Shown: positions 12,231 through 24,062 of the stretch, in pieces
How positions within the stretch are numbered: position 1 is the stretch's first letter
Layout: each line of letters begins with the position of its first letter
Assembly (NCBI GenBank): GCA_036873755.1
Contig: JAVTVY010033720.1
Coordinates: forward strand, 1-64,000
Length of the DNA: 64,000 nt
Direction of reading: 5' to 3'
DNA from: Hanleya hanleyi
Taxonomy: Eukaryota; Mollusca; Polyplacophora; Lepidopleurida; Hanleyidae
Made by a program: the position numbers and the translations under genes
The notes under the pieces: model-generated
The model's input: only the letters and a program-made list of their open reading frames with translations
What the model was told of the DNA's origin: nothing
The model's database searches: none

Positions 12231-12924
12231 AAGTTTTGTTCCCTGGGTTGAACATTACATACGATGTGGGGCATGAGACGAAGGAATTGAGGTGGTTGGG
12301 GGGAGTAACATGCTAAAATTCCATTTTATGGGTATGGGCAATGCCCCCCCTCCGATTTCGAAAGATTACTTTAACCTTTGTCACTTTGTAAGTGTGGACA
12401 TTCCGAACATTCAGCGAACGCCGTGTACCATCCGCGACCCCCTTATCGAGCGTCATCCACTCTTCTTCAATTTTCTAGCCAACATAAACCACAAAGAAAA
12501 TTACACACATCGAGCATAAGACCGGGATTTAGAAAAGCTTTGTGGCAAAAACCTGTGGATTTTCACGACACTGGAAGACATTTGGGAGATAACTGCTCTC
12601 AGGCTTTTAAACCCGGCGTTAACGAGACAAAAATCCAGGGGAACAGATAAAGGGCAAAAGCTAAAAATGCCGCATTGAGTCTCTGCTAGTCGGGAAGCGA
12701 TATAATTACCCCGGTACTATAGGAGATTAGTTCCAGGTTGCTAAAGCATACAAGTGTAATGTTGTTCCCCCAGTTCCAAAAAAAAAATCTTATGTATTAA
12801 AGCGACCTCTGACAGTCATCGTCCCGACGCACGTTTACTCATATAGCTGACGCAGCCGTGTGGTAGCCGTATTGATTACGAGTACGGTACGTGAAGGGAT
12901 ACATGTCACAGCGAATGGGGCGGT
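12231..12924. other. Unassigned spacer
   Basis: Two overlapping plus-strand frames of 75-90 codons (12292-12650) have no recognisable domain and opposite frames are equally open. I call no gene. Confidence 0.45.
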
Positions 12925-13262
12925 GAAGGAACTACTAATGACACAATTGTCGCAATTGCGATATTAGCTGGCGACTCCACTAGTGACGCAATTACGACAA
13001 TTGTGTCATCAGTAGTTGCTTTTGCAAGTATATCAAAGATTTAGCCGTACTTCATGTGTGATATATTTTGCCTCGAATAATTACTGGTTCCCAATTTTGA
13101 CAATAAGCGTCAACATGCATGCTCGCTATCATTTTTGTTTTGAGTGACAGAGTCGCCTGCTATTTTAACAACGCAGTTGTGACATTACCTGGCGACCTGA
13201 AAACTACTAATGACACAATTTTCGTAATTGCGACACTTGTGCCATTAGTCGTGGCTGCAGTG
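12925..13262. mobile_element. Foldback repeat, GACACAATTG family, copy 2
   Basis: Shares with 8336-8752 the terminal ACTAATGACACAATTGTCG, the AGTATATCAAAGATTTAG block and the GACAATAAGCGTCAACATG block, in the same order and orientation, with small indels. The ends carry CTACTAATGACACAATT and a partial complement. Confidence 0.7.
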
Positions 13263-13754
13263 CGGAGAGGGCTGCAAAACAATAAACATTTTATGTATAC
13301 ATAATATTTTCATTGCATTCGCCTCTCTTGTTGAATTATTCTGGAAGAAATCTTAATTATGAATTGTTCTATATTCTTTTCTGCTGTGACTATAATTTTG
13401 TCTGTATTTGCGAAAGCTAGTAAAAGCATAATTATACAAAATTGTTAGATAAAAAAGAATTTGTATTTTCAGAATTCGTATTGTTCATGACATATATGGT
13501 TGTTGGGGATCCGCATTTACTATTGTAAGGATAATTCATTTGCCGAAAACCAGGTTTGTAACTTTTTTTATCTCTTAAATTTAGACTTGGATAGTCTATT
13601 TCCTAGGTTATTGAAAGCTCTGAAACAAGATTTAAATTTAAAAAAAATAGTTTGGATTAATTTGATACCCGGTACTAATGTTATTCATGAGAACATAAGT
13701 AGTTATATTTTGCATCGGTAATGACTTGATAGAGCTATATCGTTCTGAAATATT
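13263..13754. other. Unassigned AT-rich spacer
   Basis: AT-rich, one 73-codon frame at 13500-13721 with no recognised domain. Confidence 0.45.
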
Positions 13755-13850
13755 TGTGTCTAATACCACTCAAGCCGGTGCTAGGGACCGTGGGGACATG
13801 TCCACATGAACATTCACAACGAAAGCGTGGCTAGGATACAAATCATCACA
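13755..13850 (+). mobile_element. 5'-truncated 3' end of the retroelement at 25.0-25.7 kb
   Basis: TGTGTCTAATACCACTCAAG, then GGTGCTAGGGACCG, then CATTCACAACGAAAGCGTG matches the sequence just after the reverse transcriptase frame at 25565-25680 (TGTGTCTAATTCCGCTTAAC, GGGGCTAGGGGCCG, CAGTCACAATCAAAGCGTG). No coding part precedes it. This is the pattern expected from a 5'-truncated retroelement insertion. Confidence 0.6.
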
Positions 13851-15639
13851 GGGATCAGTTTTCGTTTTTGTGATGTTTTTAGAAATATGCAGTATGTATA
13901 TTTGTCTGTAGGGTCATATGACTTCTTGTCAGTACTCCGGCATCGTTTCCCACCACTCTATTAATGTTGCGTTTAATTATGTGGGCGAGATATCATATAA
14001 ACAGATGAAAATAAGTGCGAGGTATTTTTAATTCGAGGATCAAGGGAGCTGAAGAGAAGGCACTTGGAGGATTATCCGGGGAGATGATCTTTGGATGACT
14101 GACCTTTGTGAGTTCGGTAACACACGGCTAGTCTGTTGTCCTTCACACCTGTCGGTGATGGGGCACTGAAGTTGAAGCACAAAGGTAGCATGTGCTTGTC
14201 CGCATTCACCAGATAACTCTCACACGAGAGTAACCGAAGTCTCGTCTCCGGTACAAAGTTGTACCGCAACTACACACGGGGTGTTTTCCCCTCACAAACA
14301 TTTGTCTAAATCTTAAATTAACTCGCCATTCCGCAATAATCCCTGTCAATACGCAAAGAAGCCAGTGTTGTCATTGTGCTAAGCGGCTTTATTATTGCCT
14401 TAAGGGGTGAGGAATTCAAATCAGTGAATGATATTTAGGACGATTTACGCTAAATCTTAGAGTCCAACTTGAAATTCCAATTTTGTTCGGCCCATATAGT
14501 CACCCGAGGTAATTTAGAACACCTTGCAGCCAGAACTGGGGATGTGCGATATACATCTCTCACACAGTAATTATTGATTATGTAATGCGACCAATTCGTT
14601 TGTCTTATGTGCAAATTCAAAATGGCTGCCGCGATGGGTGATCCTGTTGAATGATGACCATGCGTTAAACTTTCAGATATCATGGTTTATCTTTTGATAT
14701 TCATAAGAAATTAGATAATTCCAACGACAGTTATCACATTACTTCTTGTCTACCGTTTTTTATCCTCGTTCCAATTTGTATCGCTAAAGCTGTTAAACAT
14801 TCTAGTTAGTTTCATACGGCTCGAGGCAGAAAAAATGTATAACGAATAACATCGAAATCCCAAATGTACAAAATCTCCATCAAGAATTGACCATAATCTT
14901 CATCACCTATTTGAGAGTTTCATCCCACTTCTCTTCCATTCCGTTCTCACAGTCTAGTAGATTACAGACGAAACATCGGATTCTTGGCCGCCATCTTGCT
15001 TGATTCACGTGGCCTCATCGAATAACAGTCCAATATATTTCGGTTCAAATACTATGTCAGTTTTCCAACAGACTGGTAAAAAAATGGACTTTTAGGTTAG
15101 TAAAAAGATCTTTCTTCAGATTTCCCTGTTTGTAGACGCCATATTGAATTGGCAGAATTTTGGACATTGAGCTACTATATCATTCTGGCACACTTTTTTC
15201 TCACAGCAGATATGCTGTGTGCTCGGAAAGCGATGGATGGAATTGAAATTATTAAACTAACTAAGATTTCGAAAGAAAAGTTTAACAGAGATATGTTATG
15301 CGAGAGAGTGGAAAAATATTGACTTAATGGAAGAATTGAATAATATTCCAAATTTGATTAAATAATCAGATGAAAAGATCAAGCTAGGAGGAGAAATAAA
15401 ACAGAGCGAAATATATTTTTTTTTAAATAAATGATACTAAGATGATTTCACAGTTGAAATTTTTTAACATATATTTCCTGTAAAGATATTGCAGTTTTCT
15501 TTTTATGATCACTAACTGAAGACTATAGAAATGAAGAGCTGTCAGTAGAACCACTGATATCTGTCACACAAAAACGAGGAATACATCTCTACCAAAGAAA
15601 GGGAAATCCAAAGCTTTCCCAAAATATAGACGCTCTATT
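13851..15639. other. Unassigned intergenic stretch
   Basis: No gene recognised; minus-strand frames at 14072-14269 and 14450-14683 are short and without domain. AT-rich blocks near 15230-15500. Confidence 0.45.
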
Positions 15640-15765
15640 TCATTAGGCAACATCTGAGCAAAGGTTTTGGGAAAATCAAAGGTCCTGTGAATGTCAAAGG
15701 GCATGTCCAGGTCACGTGATTTTCGGTGAGTATCTGCGCATGCGCAGCCGGGGACAGTTGTTGTT
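15640..15765 (-). repeat. NRF1-palindrome repeat, reverse copy
   Basis: Reverse complement of the unit at 16385-16650. It contains GTCAAAGGGCATGTCC, GGTCACGTGATTTTCGG and the perfect palindrome CTGCGCATGCGCAG at about 15734-15747. Confidence 0.7.
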
Positions 15766-15894
15766 GTTGTTCTTTCTAACCAATCAGAATAGGGATACAC
15801 CCATAGAACTACGTAGGCCTATAGGTGTGTGTGCGTGTGTGCGTAGGCGGTCACAAGCGTTAGCGCGTCACTGCGTTAAGACGGGTGTTGGGCA

Positions 15895-15955
15895 CGCCTC
15901 AGTCAGTCACTCACTCACCCCCACTCACTCACACACACACTCACTCACTCCGTCT
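15895..15955. repeat. (CACT)n / (CA)n low-complexity tract
   Basis: Runs of CACTCACT, ACACACAC and ACTCACTCAC. It is preceded by a GTGTGTGCGTGTGTGCG stretch near 15824. Confidence 0.85.
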
Positions 15956-16384
15956 TTTCCGCGCGTGGGGTAAAAAGTCCGTGTTACGCATGTTTTCTGG
16001 GGAAATGCACCCATCATGACTAGACCTCTGTATATCCCATAGGCCCCATACACAATTACCTGGGATATTCCCCATGTTTTAGGTTTAAAGTCCGTTTTCT
16101 GCTTTTTTTATTTTGGAAAAACACCCTAGTTTTACATGCACCCGTTATCCCACCCTGCACCTCGCGGCAGGCCGCGATCCGCTGGGGACCGATATTACCT
16201 CACCTAGACACCCATCCGTGTTTTGCCTTTTCAAGGCAAATCCTAGTTTTACATGCACCAACCCATGGCTTGGCTTGTTCGGCCATGGCTTGAGGAGTGC
16301 TTCACGTTGACACCCATCCCGATCTCGTAGGTTCATTATGGGCCCACCTCGACCACAAAACGTCCGTTCACTAACCCTTTTTCT

Positions 16385-16650
16385 ACTAGTTCCCGACTGC
16401 GCATGCGCAGATAAACACCGGAAGACACGTGACTCGGAAATGCCATTCGACCTTCACATGACCTTTAACCTCCACATCACCTTTGCACCGGATTTGACGT
16501 CATTCCCTCATTTCCCTCCTCATCCACAACTTTACGACCACGACTGCGCATGCGCAGATACACCGGAAGTCACGTGATCCGGACATGCCCTTTGATCTTC
16601 ATATGACCTTTGACCCCCACATGACCTTTGTCTCCGGATCTAATGTCGTC
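16385..16650 (+). repeat. Two tandem ~150-160-bp units with NRF1-type palindrome, E-box and ETS motif
   Basis: Each unit reads GACTGCGCATGCGCAGATA, then ACCGGAAG, then CACGTGA, then a block of CATGACCTTTRACCYCCACA. The palindrome CTGCGCATGCGCAG is at about 16397 and 16547. NRF1 binds GCGCATGCGC-type sites, USF/MYC-type factors bind CACGTG, and ETS factors bind CCGGAAG. The motif content is seen; any regulatory use is inference. Confidence 0.75.
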
Positions 16651-17284
16651 CACCCTCATTTTATGTAAATAAATCGGTGTTTGCTAAACTGCGGAGATAT
16701 ACAATGGAGAAAATACGAACTAAATGAATACACATACAATAACAATACTCCGTGGATGGTTTTGTTAATTAATTTCGAATAGAGCGTTTGATTCAGTTTC
16801 CTGGCATTACATAGATAAATTGTTAATCCTTGTCAACTCAGAGAAATCGATAAAATGGTGGATGTTCCTTTTTTGCGGCTATGTAAGTACAATGGTGATA
16901 CAAGGTGGTTGTCTTTCGAATTTCTTCGAAAGCTGGAGAGGCTGTAGAGTTTATCAATAAACACATAAAAAACTAGAGGTATCTGGATCAGCCGGAAAAA
17001 GTTCAATGTAAAGACTTGACTATCGATTGAAAATCAGTTGGCGCCGAGGCATTTCTCACAATTAGGCATATCATTTTCTTGCAACTTGAATACAATTGAT
17101 TCAAATTAAATTTTCACCAAAATCTTAAACAACTAGAGATGGAACTCACGCAATGGTCCAAAAGGATGTTGACTCTCCTTGGCCGAATAAAAGTATTAAA
17201 AATCTCATTATATCCAAACTCAATGACCCAGTGAGAATCTGTATTGCTATCAATCAAGACAAAACTGAAACCTTTCAGCAACCA
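16651..17284. other. Unassigned spacer
   Basis: Unique-looking sequence; no open frame of note and no repeat recognised. Confidence 0.45.
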
Positions 17285-17680
17285 TCTCACCGGGGCAAAA
17301 TAGTACCCCAGCCACCAGTCTGATATTTGGGCAGGATTGCCGCCCGAGCAGCAGATCGACGGAAGTGACATCATATATAGTAAAATCGATGTTTGCCAAA
17401 CATTCGGACTACTTTTCCCTTCTGGTTAAAACATCTGTTGACCTAGCGTTAAAAAGAATGATCTAGAGATTGTTTTCCCCGTTTATATGGGAGAGCAAAT
17501 GAAAAGTAGTTCGCTCATGTGCAAAATTGAAGGAGTTGTTCGGTCGGATTCAAACAGAGCGTTTGGGGGTGAGTTTTCCCCTATACGTCATGGCCACGTC
17601 GTAAAGGTCATCTTCTGCTATTGGTGGCAGGGTCATAGTGGAGTGGGCCTGTTAAAAGGTTGACCATCCACATGAGATAG
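17285..17680 (+). mobile_element. Dispersed ETS/CRE element, copy A
   Basis: One of five copies (see 22290, 23126, 63190, 63592). Order of landmarks: ACCCCAGCCACCAGTC, then CGGAAGTGACATCATATA, then TGTTGACCTAGCGTTAAAAA, then GAAAAGTAGTTCGCTCATGTGC, then TTTTCCCCTATACGTCATGG. No coding capacity and no obvious terminal repeats, so a SINE-like or MITE-like repeat of about 400 bp, class unknown. Confidence 0.8.
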
Positions 17681-19202
17681 CAATTTGTTCTCGTTATCAG
17701 AACCGAGTCAATATACCAAGAAATAAAATGATCAATTAGGAAATTAGTATATAACTATCAAATGTATATTTGTAATGCCAATCCTATATTAATCGTGAGC
17801 TACTATTCAGATAAATATTCAGATCAACAAGAAATTGTGATTCTTTAGAGGTTGTCTTTACAAATTTATGTTCATTTTTGTGTATGCGATGTAAGTATTT
17901 GTCTATCTAGGCATGTGTATGTGGTTTTGCATGTGGTTAAAAAAAAAAAAAAAATAAAATAAAATAAGGTGTTCGAAAAAATATTGTTTGGTTTGGTCCA
18001 TGAAGGTCATAGCAAAACGTGAAAATTCGGGTCCTATGTAGCCCAGGGACTACATTCCTTGGTTTGAAGGAGGCCAATTATTTCGTCCTTCTTCACAGCA
18101 TGAGATTTTCGGTCTACGCATGCGCGAAAAGATTTGCTTCCTTGTTGATGCAAAACCTTTACAGTTTTATCCAGATAATGAGTGTTGTGATTCGTATGCA
18201 AGCTATCACACGGAATGTCAAATCAGTTTAGGAACTGCTCTGTGTGTTTACGCAGGCCCTTTGGTGGCAACTTTGAAGTTTTCCTCAGTTCTTGTTAATA
18301 CCTCTCACATTGTGTTCCTTTGCCCAAAGCCTTCCGCAATCCCAGCCCTTCGGCCCGTCTTTCCTCGGGGTACATCTCTTCCAGATGTCGGAGTTTGGGC
18401 GATGTATTCATCGAGAGCCACAGCTACGTAAATTGTTTGTGGAAACCTAGATCCAGTCGTCTCGTGAGACTTCGATTTGCCCAAACTGCATACTTTAGTT
18501 TGATACTTGAAAGACGTGTCTTTGTCCCTCGGCCAAATATGTTTGGTCAATAAACAGTTTGACCAAAAACACCACACAAGACGAGTGAGTCCAAATCGTT
18601 CAGACCCCGCGATAAACACGCTCTCTCATCAATTGCCATGGCAACGGGGACGTTTCCTCCCTTAATGACCAGGAGAGTTCCAAGTCGCCCCATGATTCAG
18701 AAGCGGGTTTGTAGCGTTATTCCCAGAGAGACTGTCCGGAATATTGCAGATTCCTGCATTTCTCCGATCCCTTTCGCACATTAAGACATAAAAAGATAAA
18801 AGCTCACAGCAGCAAAGAAATCACTAGAAATGTCAAACGGTACTCGACCGCGATAAAGAGCGCCATGTTTTGAACTGATTGTTACTTGAACAGCCGTGTT
18901 CCATTGACTGGCCTCATAAAACCTCAGAACATTTGACTCTGGAGATATTAACGCGTCAAATATGCGAAACATGGTTATTATTATTAGATGTACGAGTAGA
19001 TTTACTGATTCAAAACTTTCGCCAGGAATTAAATTATTGTAGGGAAGAGGAGGTTGCCTCTGAAATCATTGCACACAACTGATCAACTTCAAGTTGATAG
19101 AATAGTACGAAAGCTAGGTGATTGGACCATTTCCCCGGTATTAGTTCTATATATATATATTTCCCCAGTCAATATAGTATTTTCTTCAGAGTAAGAAACA
19201 TT
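17681..19202. other. Unassigned stretch with an A-rich tail at 17939-17970
   Basis: An A-run followed by AAATAAAATAAAATAAGG (17939-17970) resembles the tail of a retroposed sequence, but no body was recognised upstream. Frames at 18120-18431 (+) and 18305-18619 (-) overlap on opposite strands and show no domain. Confidence 0.45.
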
Positions 19203-19818
19203 ATACAATTATTGCATGTTATAGAGTGGGACATCACTTGTCGAGAGCTGACAAATCGTGATGTCCCACTCTATAACATGCAATAGTCCTATTTGAATAA
19301 AATGGGGACTTTATAATCATGTGAATGAGGTGAAATAAGCATATCGTGTTCAACACTGCGCTACCGTTGACGTTGTTGATTTCAAAACGCCGTGTCAAGA
19401 TCGACTGTTCGATCTCGGCTTGTTTGTCGACTTAATCGCATAATTTGGATGAGTAACGCTTTCGGTGATCTTACGTACCTTTCAAAAGATGCCAAATTTA
19501 CTTCAGTCAATTACCAAATCACATCCACCAATTTCTATCACCAACGGGCCGACGTATACACATCAGGTCGACGAAGATACACATCAATCTTCGTTTCGTG
19601 GAATATGTTGGCGCGCGCACCATGGGAAGCAACTCTTGGTCCGGCAGATGTCGCCGTGGAATAATTGGTCATGTTCAACGCTCTGCCGTGGTACATGACA
19701 TTTATTCAACGGTAAGGCAAGATATGACTGCATCATCACTGAACATCACGATTTGTAGAATGACACGTGACAGGCTGTCAACCAATGAAACATTACGAAT
19801 TTACATGAGGTATAATAA
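19203..19818 (+). repeat. Dispersed repeat, copy without insertion
   Basis: Near-identical in order to 53801-54788. Landmarks: ATACAATTATTGCATGTTAT, CATATCGTGTTCAACACTGC, GATCGACTGTTCGA, ATTTGGATGAGTAACG, CAGTCAATTACCAAATCACA, GATATGACTGCATCATCACT, and the end GAATTTACATGAGGTATAATAAT. This copy keeps about 60 bp after TCACCAACGGGCC that the other lacks. It has an uninterrupted ACGCTTTCGGTGATC where the other copy carries a transposon. Confidence 0.85.
19211..19284. repeat. Perfect 27-bp-arm hairpin
   Basis: Arm ATTGCATGTTATAGAGTGGG (continuing ACATCAC) is exactly mirrored by GTGATGTCCCACTCTATAAC (continuing ATGCAAT), with a 20-bp loop TTGTCGAGAGCTGACAAATC. It forms the left end of the 19203-19818 repeat. 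Confidence 0.95.
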
Positions 19819-20401
19819 TAATCCTTGGACAATGCTTTCTTGCCCCGGTGTCGGCAACACTGGTACACATCACGTGGGCCACCGCGTGCGCGGGTTATTC
19901 TCATGATCTCTCCCCGATATGTTTATAACATGGATCGGTTTTTTCAACTATTGATAACTGGTGTAAATATGATAATATGGTTAAAATATTCCTACTATTC
20001 CAAAAGAGGACCAATAAGCTCACATTTATGATAATTATGGCAACTTCAGGTCGCAAATATACCAGGGATCATCGATTAATAATATATTCTGGGTTAAAGA
20101 CATAGGCAAGCGCTCGGATTGACGAACCGCAGCTCAAGCGGTCAGCCGGGTATCGGTGCACCGTCCGCTGCCATCGTGGCCAGACAGCGTTGTTCAGGCA
20201 TTAACTTGAACTATAGTGGGAATTGCCCATTAACCTTTTTCAGTCCAGATGTTTATAGGTTCTTCACGAGACGCGATGATGCATGGCTAACCAGGTAGAG
20301 CTCATCTTCTCATACCCAAGTCAAACCCCACACGTCTTGCCTTGGGTGAACACCACATATTTTCTCAGCAGAGTACCGTTTGGTGATGTCCTAACTCTAT
20401 G
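19819..20401. other. Unassigned spacer
   Basis: No gene or repeat recognised. Confidence 0.4.
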
Positions 20402-20775
20402 ATTTCATTTCATCAAGTGAATTTCTGCGTTCCCACTTCAAACTTCCCTTGATATATCTGGCCCCCTTCAATGTTCAAAGAACTTATAAATAGACACGAG
20501 ACGTCACTGATCTCGAAAACATTTGAAAATCGAAATGGGTCGCACAGGAGCGTTATTGATTGGCTGACCTATATAGTGGGTACCATATTAGGAGGAAGGA
20601 CGCCGCAAAAAGAGGATGATGTCACTCTACTCTCAATCGACGTGTACGTTCTGATTGGTTCGTCTCTCGTTCGTAGGTGGAATCTACACCTCGGATTTTG
20701 AACACTGAAGGGGGTCAGATAAATCAAGACAGGTTCGAATTAGGAACGTAGAAATGGGCTGGATAAAATGAAGAT
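20402..20775. mobile_element. Foldback element, ~75-bp arms
   Basis: The left arm (20402-20478, ending TCTGGCCCCCTTCAATGTTC) is mirrored by 20698-20773 (beginning GAACACTGAAGGGGGTCAGA), with diverged pairing out to TTCATTTCATC / GGATAAAATGAAG. About 220 bp lie between. The 76-codon frame inside has no domain. Confidence 0.7.
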
Positions 20776-20789
20776 GATAGTAGGAGAAA

Positions 20790-20965
20790 AGCCCGTGTAC
20801 GACGAAATCAAAGAAATTCTTCTCCGTACGGCGTTGGCAGGGTCAAATCTTGATTGGCTACATGACATCACGTGCGTTTATGGCTTGAAGAATTTACCCT
20901 ATTCACTAGGTCAAGGTAAATGATGGAACGTTTGTGTAGTGTTTGACTTGAACTGTGAGGATGAG
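20790..20965 (-). mobile_element. Fragment related to the 54.1-kb hAT-like MITE
   Basis: In reverse complement it matches the first half of 54116-54491: CACTACACAAACGTTCCATC, then TTTACCTTGACCTAGTGAAT, then AAACGCACGTGATGTCATGT, then AGCCAATCAAGAT. It is an older, partial relative. Confidence 0.65.
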
Positions 20966-21165
20966 TAGGGCTGAGGGGAGATTGATGATCGCAACAAGAT
21001 TGAATGAATGAATGAATGAAATTTTATTCACCAATTATAAGAAAAGTAATAAGTACATATCTTAATTATACCGTTTCATTTTGACAGCGGCCATGTTGAA
21101 TATGATGTCGACCAGATTGCTGAGAGACAATTACCCACCAGCAACGTTGTCAAGAGGCCTACGCG

Positions 21166-21621
21166 GCGTGTGTAACAAACTGAACTCCAACTAATGACAA
21201 CAATTACTCTGTGATATTGATAATATATCACGCTTGAAATAACTTTGTAATTCTCTCCAGTACAGTTGTTTCATGCACCGGAGACGGGAGACGTCATAAT
21301 GCATTCGTGTTAGAGAACCGATATACAAAGTTCAAGTGATAACAGGCGATCCGTGGGAGTTTTGCTTATATCTGATGCCCAATGAAATTGACGAATGATA
21401 AACCACACACACCTCTGTGACCGTACATGGCATTGTTGACCTTTGTGCCAGTGAACATGCATACATGATAACATCTCCCTATGTTATTGAGGCCCGGTAA
21501 AGAAAACAACAGTTATGGCGTTTTTATGCAGAGAATTACAAAGTTATTTCAAACGTGATAAATTATCAATATCACGGAGTAGTGGTCGTCATTTTGTAGA
21601 GTTCAGTTTTGTTACACACGC
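21166..21621. mobile_element. Foldback element, ~115-bp arms
   Basis: Left arm 21166-21280 (GCGTGTGTAACAAACTGAAC, then TGTGATATTGATAATATATC, then GAAATAACTTTGTAATTCTC) pairs with 21505-21621 read in reverse. The pairing is about 85-90% by eye. About 225 bp of loop. No coding capacity. A GAATGAATGAATGAATG run lies just upstream at 21002. Confidence 0.85.
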
Positions 21622-22289
21622 AGCAAAAAAAGAAAATTTATGCAGAATTAACTATTGATTTTTGACAAGCTCCAAAGTAGACGACTGATTAAAATGCACA
21701 GAGTGTAGTTTGAGAGATTGCCACTACATAAATTGACTAGTACCTTATCTATCTGTTTCTCTTCGCCAGATGAGTTTGGGAGAGAAATGCCTACACTTGG
21801 CAATGCTTTCTCTTGGAAAAGATACGAGTCTGTTCCATTGAATAAGTCTCGCGCGCAGATCATCGAGTGCGAACAATGACTTGCCCTTTGCTTCATTTCA
21901 GTACCATCTGGGCTTTCGATACAATATACGGTTCCAATCTATCGGCGGTAAATATCAAAGATCTAAGCAGATAATCAGAAGGAGTTGTGTACCGATTCAC
22001 ATGCCACTCTGAAACAGCAATTACAACGCATCTCTTGATCTCTGGACTTCTTACACATGTGTTGTATATTTATGACTGTATCCGATTGCGTTTCTTTCAC
22101 GTTGGCAAATGTTTATTATTTTATTTGTTTGTTGATATATTTGTACGTTCTTTGCTTTTATAGGCTCGCCTTTTCATTCCAGAACACACACAATCAAGAA
22201 CACAAATAATTTTCTTATTTCGGTAAAGAATTGCAGCTGGAGAACATTAAGACCGTATCCCTTGTATGATACCCCGGATTGTCAAAATG
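21622..22289. other. Unassigned spacer
   Basis: The minus-strand frame at 21648-21896 (82 codons) has no recognised domain. No repeat recognised. Confidence 0.4.
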
Positions 22290-22575
22290 CTGACTTAAGG
22301 AGGCAACCACCTCGCTGCAGGGGGTCTAATTATACCCCAGCCACCAGTCAGATTTTTGGATCGGATTCGGAGCCGCGCGCACATCGCCGGAAGTGACATC
22401 ATATATAGTAAACTAGATGTTTGCCGAACATTTCGATTACTTTTCAAGTCTCTGTTGACCTAGCGTTAAAAATAACTATCTGGAGATTATTTTCCCTGTT
22501 TATCTGAATGGAGCATATGAAAAGTAGTTCGCTCATGTGCAAAACCGAAGGAGTTGTTCGGCCGGTAAAATCCCA
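22290..22575 (+). mobile_element. Dispersed ETS/CRE element, copy B (3'-truncated)
   Basis: Starts GGAGGCAACCACCTCGCTGC, then ATACCCCAGCCACCAGTCAG, and keeps CGCCGGAAGTGACATCATAT. It stops after GGAGTTGTTCGGCCGG and so lacks the last third present in copies A and C. Confidence 0.85.
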
Positions 22576-23125
22576 GATTGTGCAAAAATAAGCCTGGTGA
22601 CTCTCTTACTTTATCCTATATTTTGAATGTTCTTGGTCTAAGCTACCTCTTGTCGAAATAAAATACTTTCCATTTTCCAAATTTTCTGGAATCTCCTTTC
22701 GCCTGTACAAATACACTTTAGATTAAGTTGATATAATTAGTTATATTCAGAAATGACTCACAATAAATCTCATTGGGTAATTACTAGAATGTAAGTTCTA
22801 GGTAGCAAAGCTCATTTATTCATTCCATGCATTTATCTCTTATTCACTCCAAGAATGACCCGAGTGAATAATTACAATTGTAGTTCACCATGAATTCCTT
22901 ATCACGACCCATGCCAAAGAACTGAATATTAAAATCGAAGTGTTGTATTGAATAGTTAATTCGGTCTTCATTATTTTCGAGAACATTTTTTTTCTTCTTT
23001 TTGATAGAATAGGTGGCGGGGAGACTAAGACAACTGACTAAACAAATACAAATAAGACACGGTAACCGAAAATGTACAATACACATCCATGGCGAGAGAT
23101 GTACTTAATTCGAAAGAATGTCAAG
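22576..23125. other. Unassigned spacer
   Basis: AT-rich. The minus-strand 80-codon frame at 22844-23086 has a lysine run from a poly-T tract and no domain. Confidence 0.4.
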
Positions 23126-23515
23126 TAACGAAACAACCACCTCGCTAATAATACCCCAGCCACCAGTCAGATTTTTGGACCGGATTCGGGGCCGCGCGCA
23201 CATCGCCGGAAGTGACATCATACGTAGTAAGATAGAAGTTTGCCGAACATTTCGATTACTTTTCAAGTCTGCATAATACCTCTGTTGACCTGGCGTTAAA
23301 AAGAATTATCTGGAGATTATTTTCCCTGTTTATCTGGACAGAGCATATGAAAAGTAGTTCGCTCATGTGCAATATGAAGGAGTTATTCGGCCGGATTCAA
23401 ACTGGAGCGTGCGTACGTGAGTTTTCCCCTATACGTCATAGCAACGTAGTAAAGGTCAACTTTCGCTATTGGAGGCAGGGATGATAAATGAGCCTATGAA
23501 ATGGAGCATGCGCTG
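23126..23515 (+). mobile_element. Dispersed ETS/CRE element, copy C
   Basis: Full-length copy beginning ACAACCACCTCGCTAATAAT and ending AAATGGAGCATGCGCTGTGG. It retains CGCCGGAAGTGACATCATAC and CCCCTATACGTCATAGC. Confidence 0.85.
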
Positions 23516-23879
23516 TGGGGAGGATGGTAACGAAAGTAAGAAACTTCCAATAATTCGATCTTTTCTAGGATATCCAAGCCCATCACTTCAAACATAATGA
23601 ACAATAAAATTCGAGAAAATATTGTTTTTAATATTTTAGCTAGGAATTTAAATACAATATAAAACAAGATAAAATTCAAAACAAGATGCACGACGGAAAA
23701 GTAGCAAAGTAGGCTGGAAGAGAATGTACAAACTAGACGGGTGACCGAGTTCGCCAGGAGAGAGGCTAGGTTATTCCATAGGGAAGAAATCTCCGCTTAT
23801 GAGTGCATGCGCATTTATAGGGTGGATGGAGGGTGTCTTGTTCCATGCTGCTTCAAAGATTTCTTCTTTGAAGTAGCAG

Positions 23880-23966
23880 GAACGCAACTTGGCTGGGTGG
23901 TGCTTAGTTGGTTCGTCGCGATATAGCTGAAAAATTGTTGCGACGTTAAATTCCATTCACTCACTC
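23880..23966 (-). mobile_element. SINE-like end, inverted relative to the next copy
   Basis: In reverse complement it reads GAGTGAGTGAATGGAATTTAACGTCG, then AACAATTTTTCAGCTATATCGCGACG, the same start as 28486 and 30819. It faces the plus-strand copy at 24063 across about 100 bp. Confidence 0.65.
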
Positions 23967-24062
23967 GTTGGAAGTAAACCCGCATGCGAGGTTAATTAGC
24001 ACTGGAAGTCGAAATCCATTTTCGTTTCAAATATTCTTTGTGTAATACCATAAGTGTGAATC

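Noticed and set aside
17939..17970. Poly(A) tail of a processed pseudogene
   Set aside because: No recognisable coding sequence or target duplication lies upstream. It is only an A-rich tract.
18120..18619. Overlapping 103- and 104-codon frames
   Set aside because: They lie on opposite strands over the same bases with no domain, and look like chance openness.
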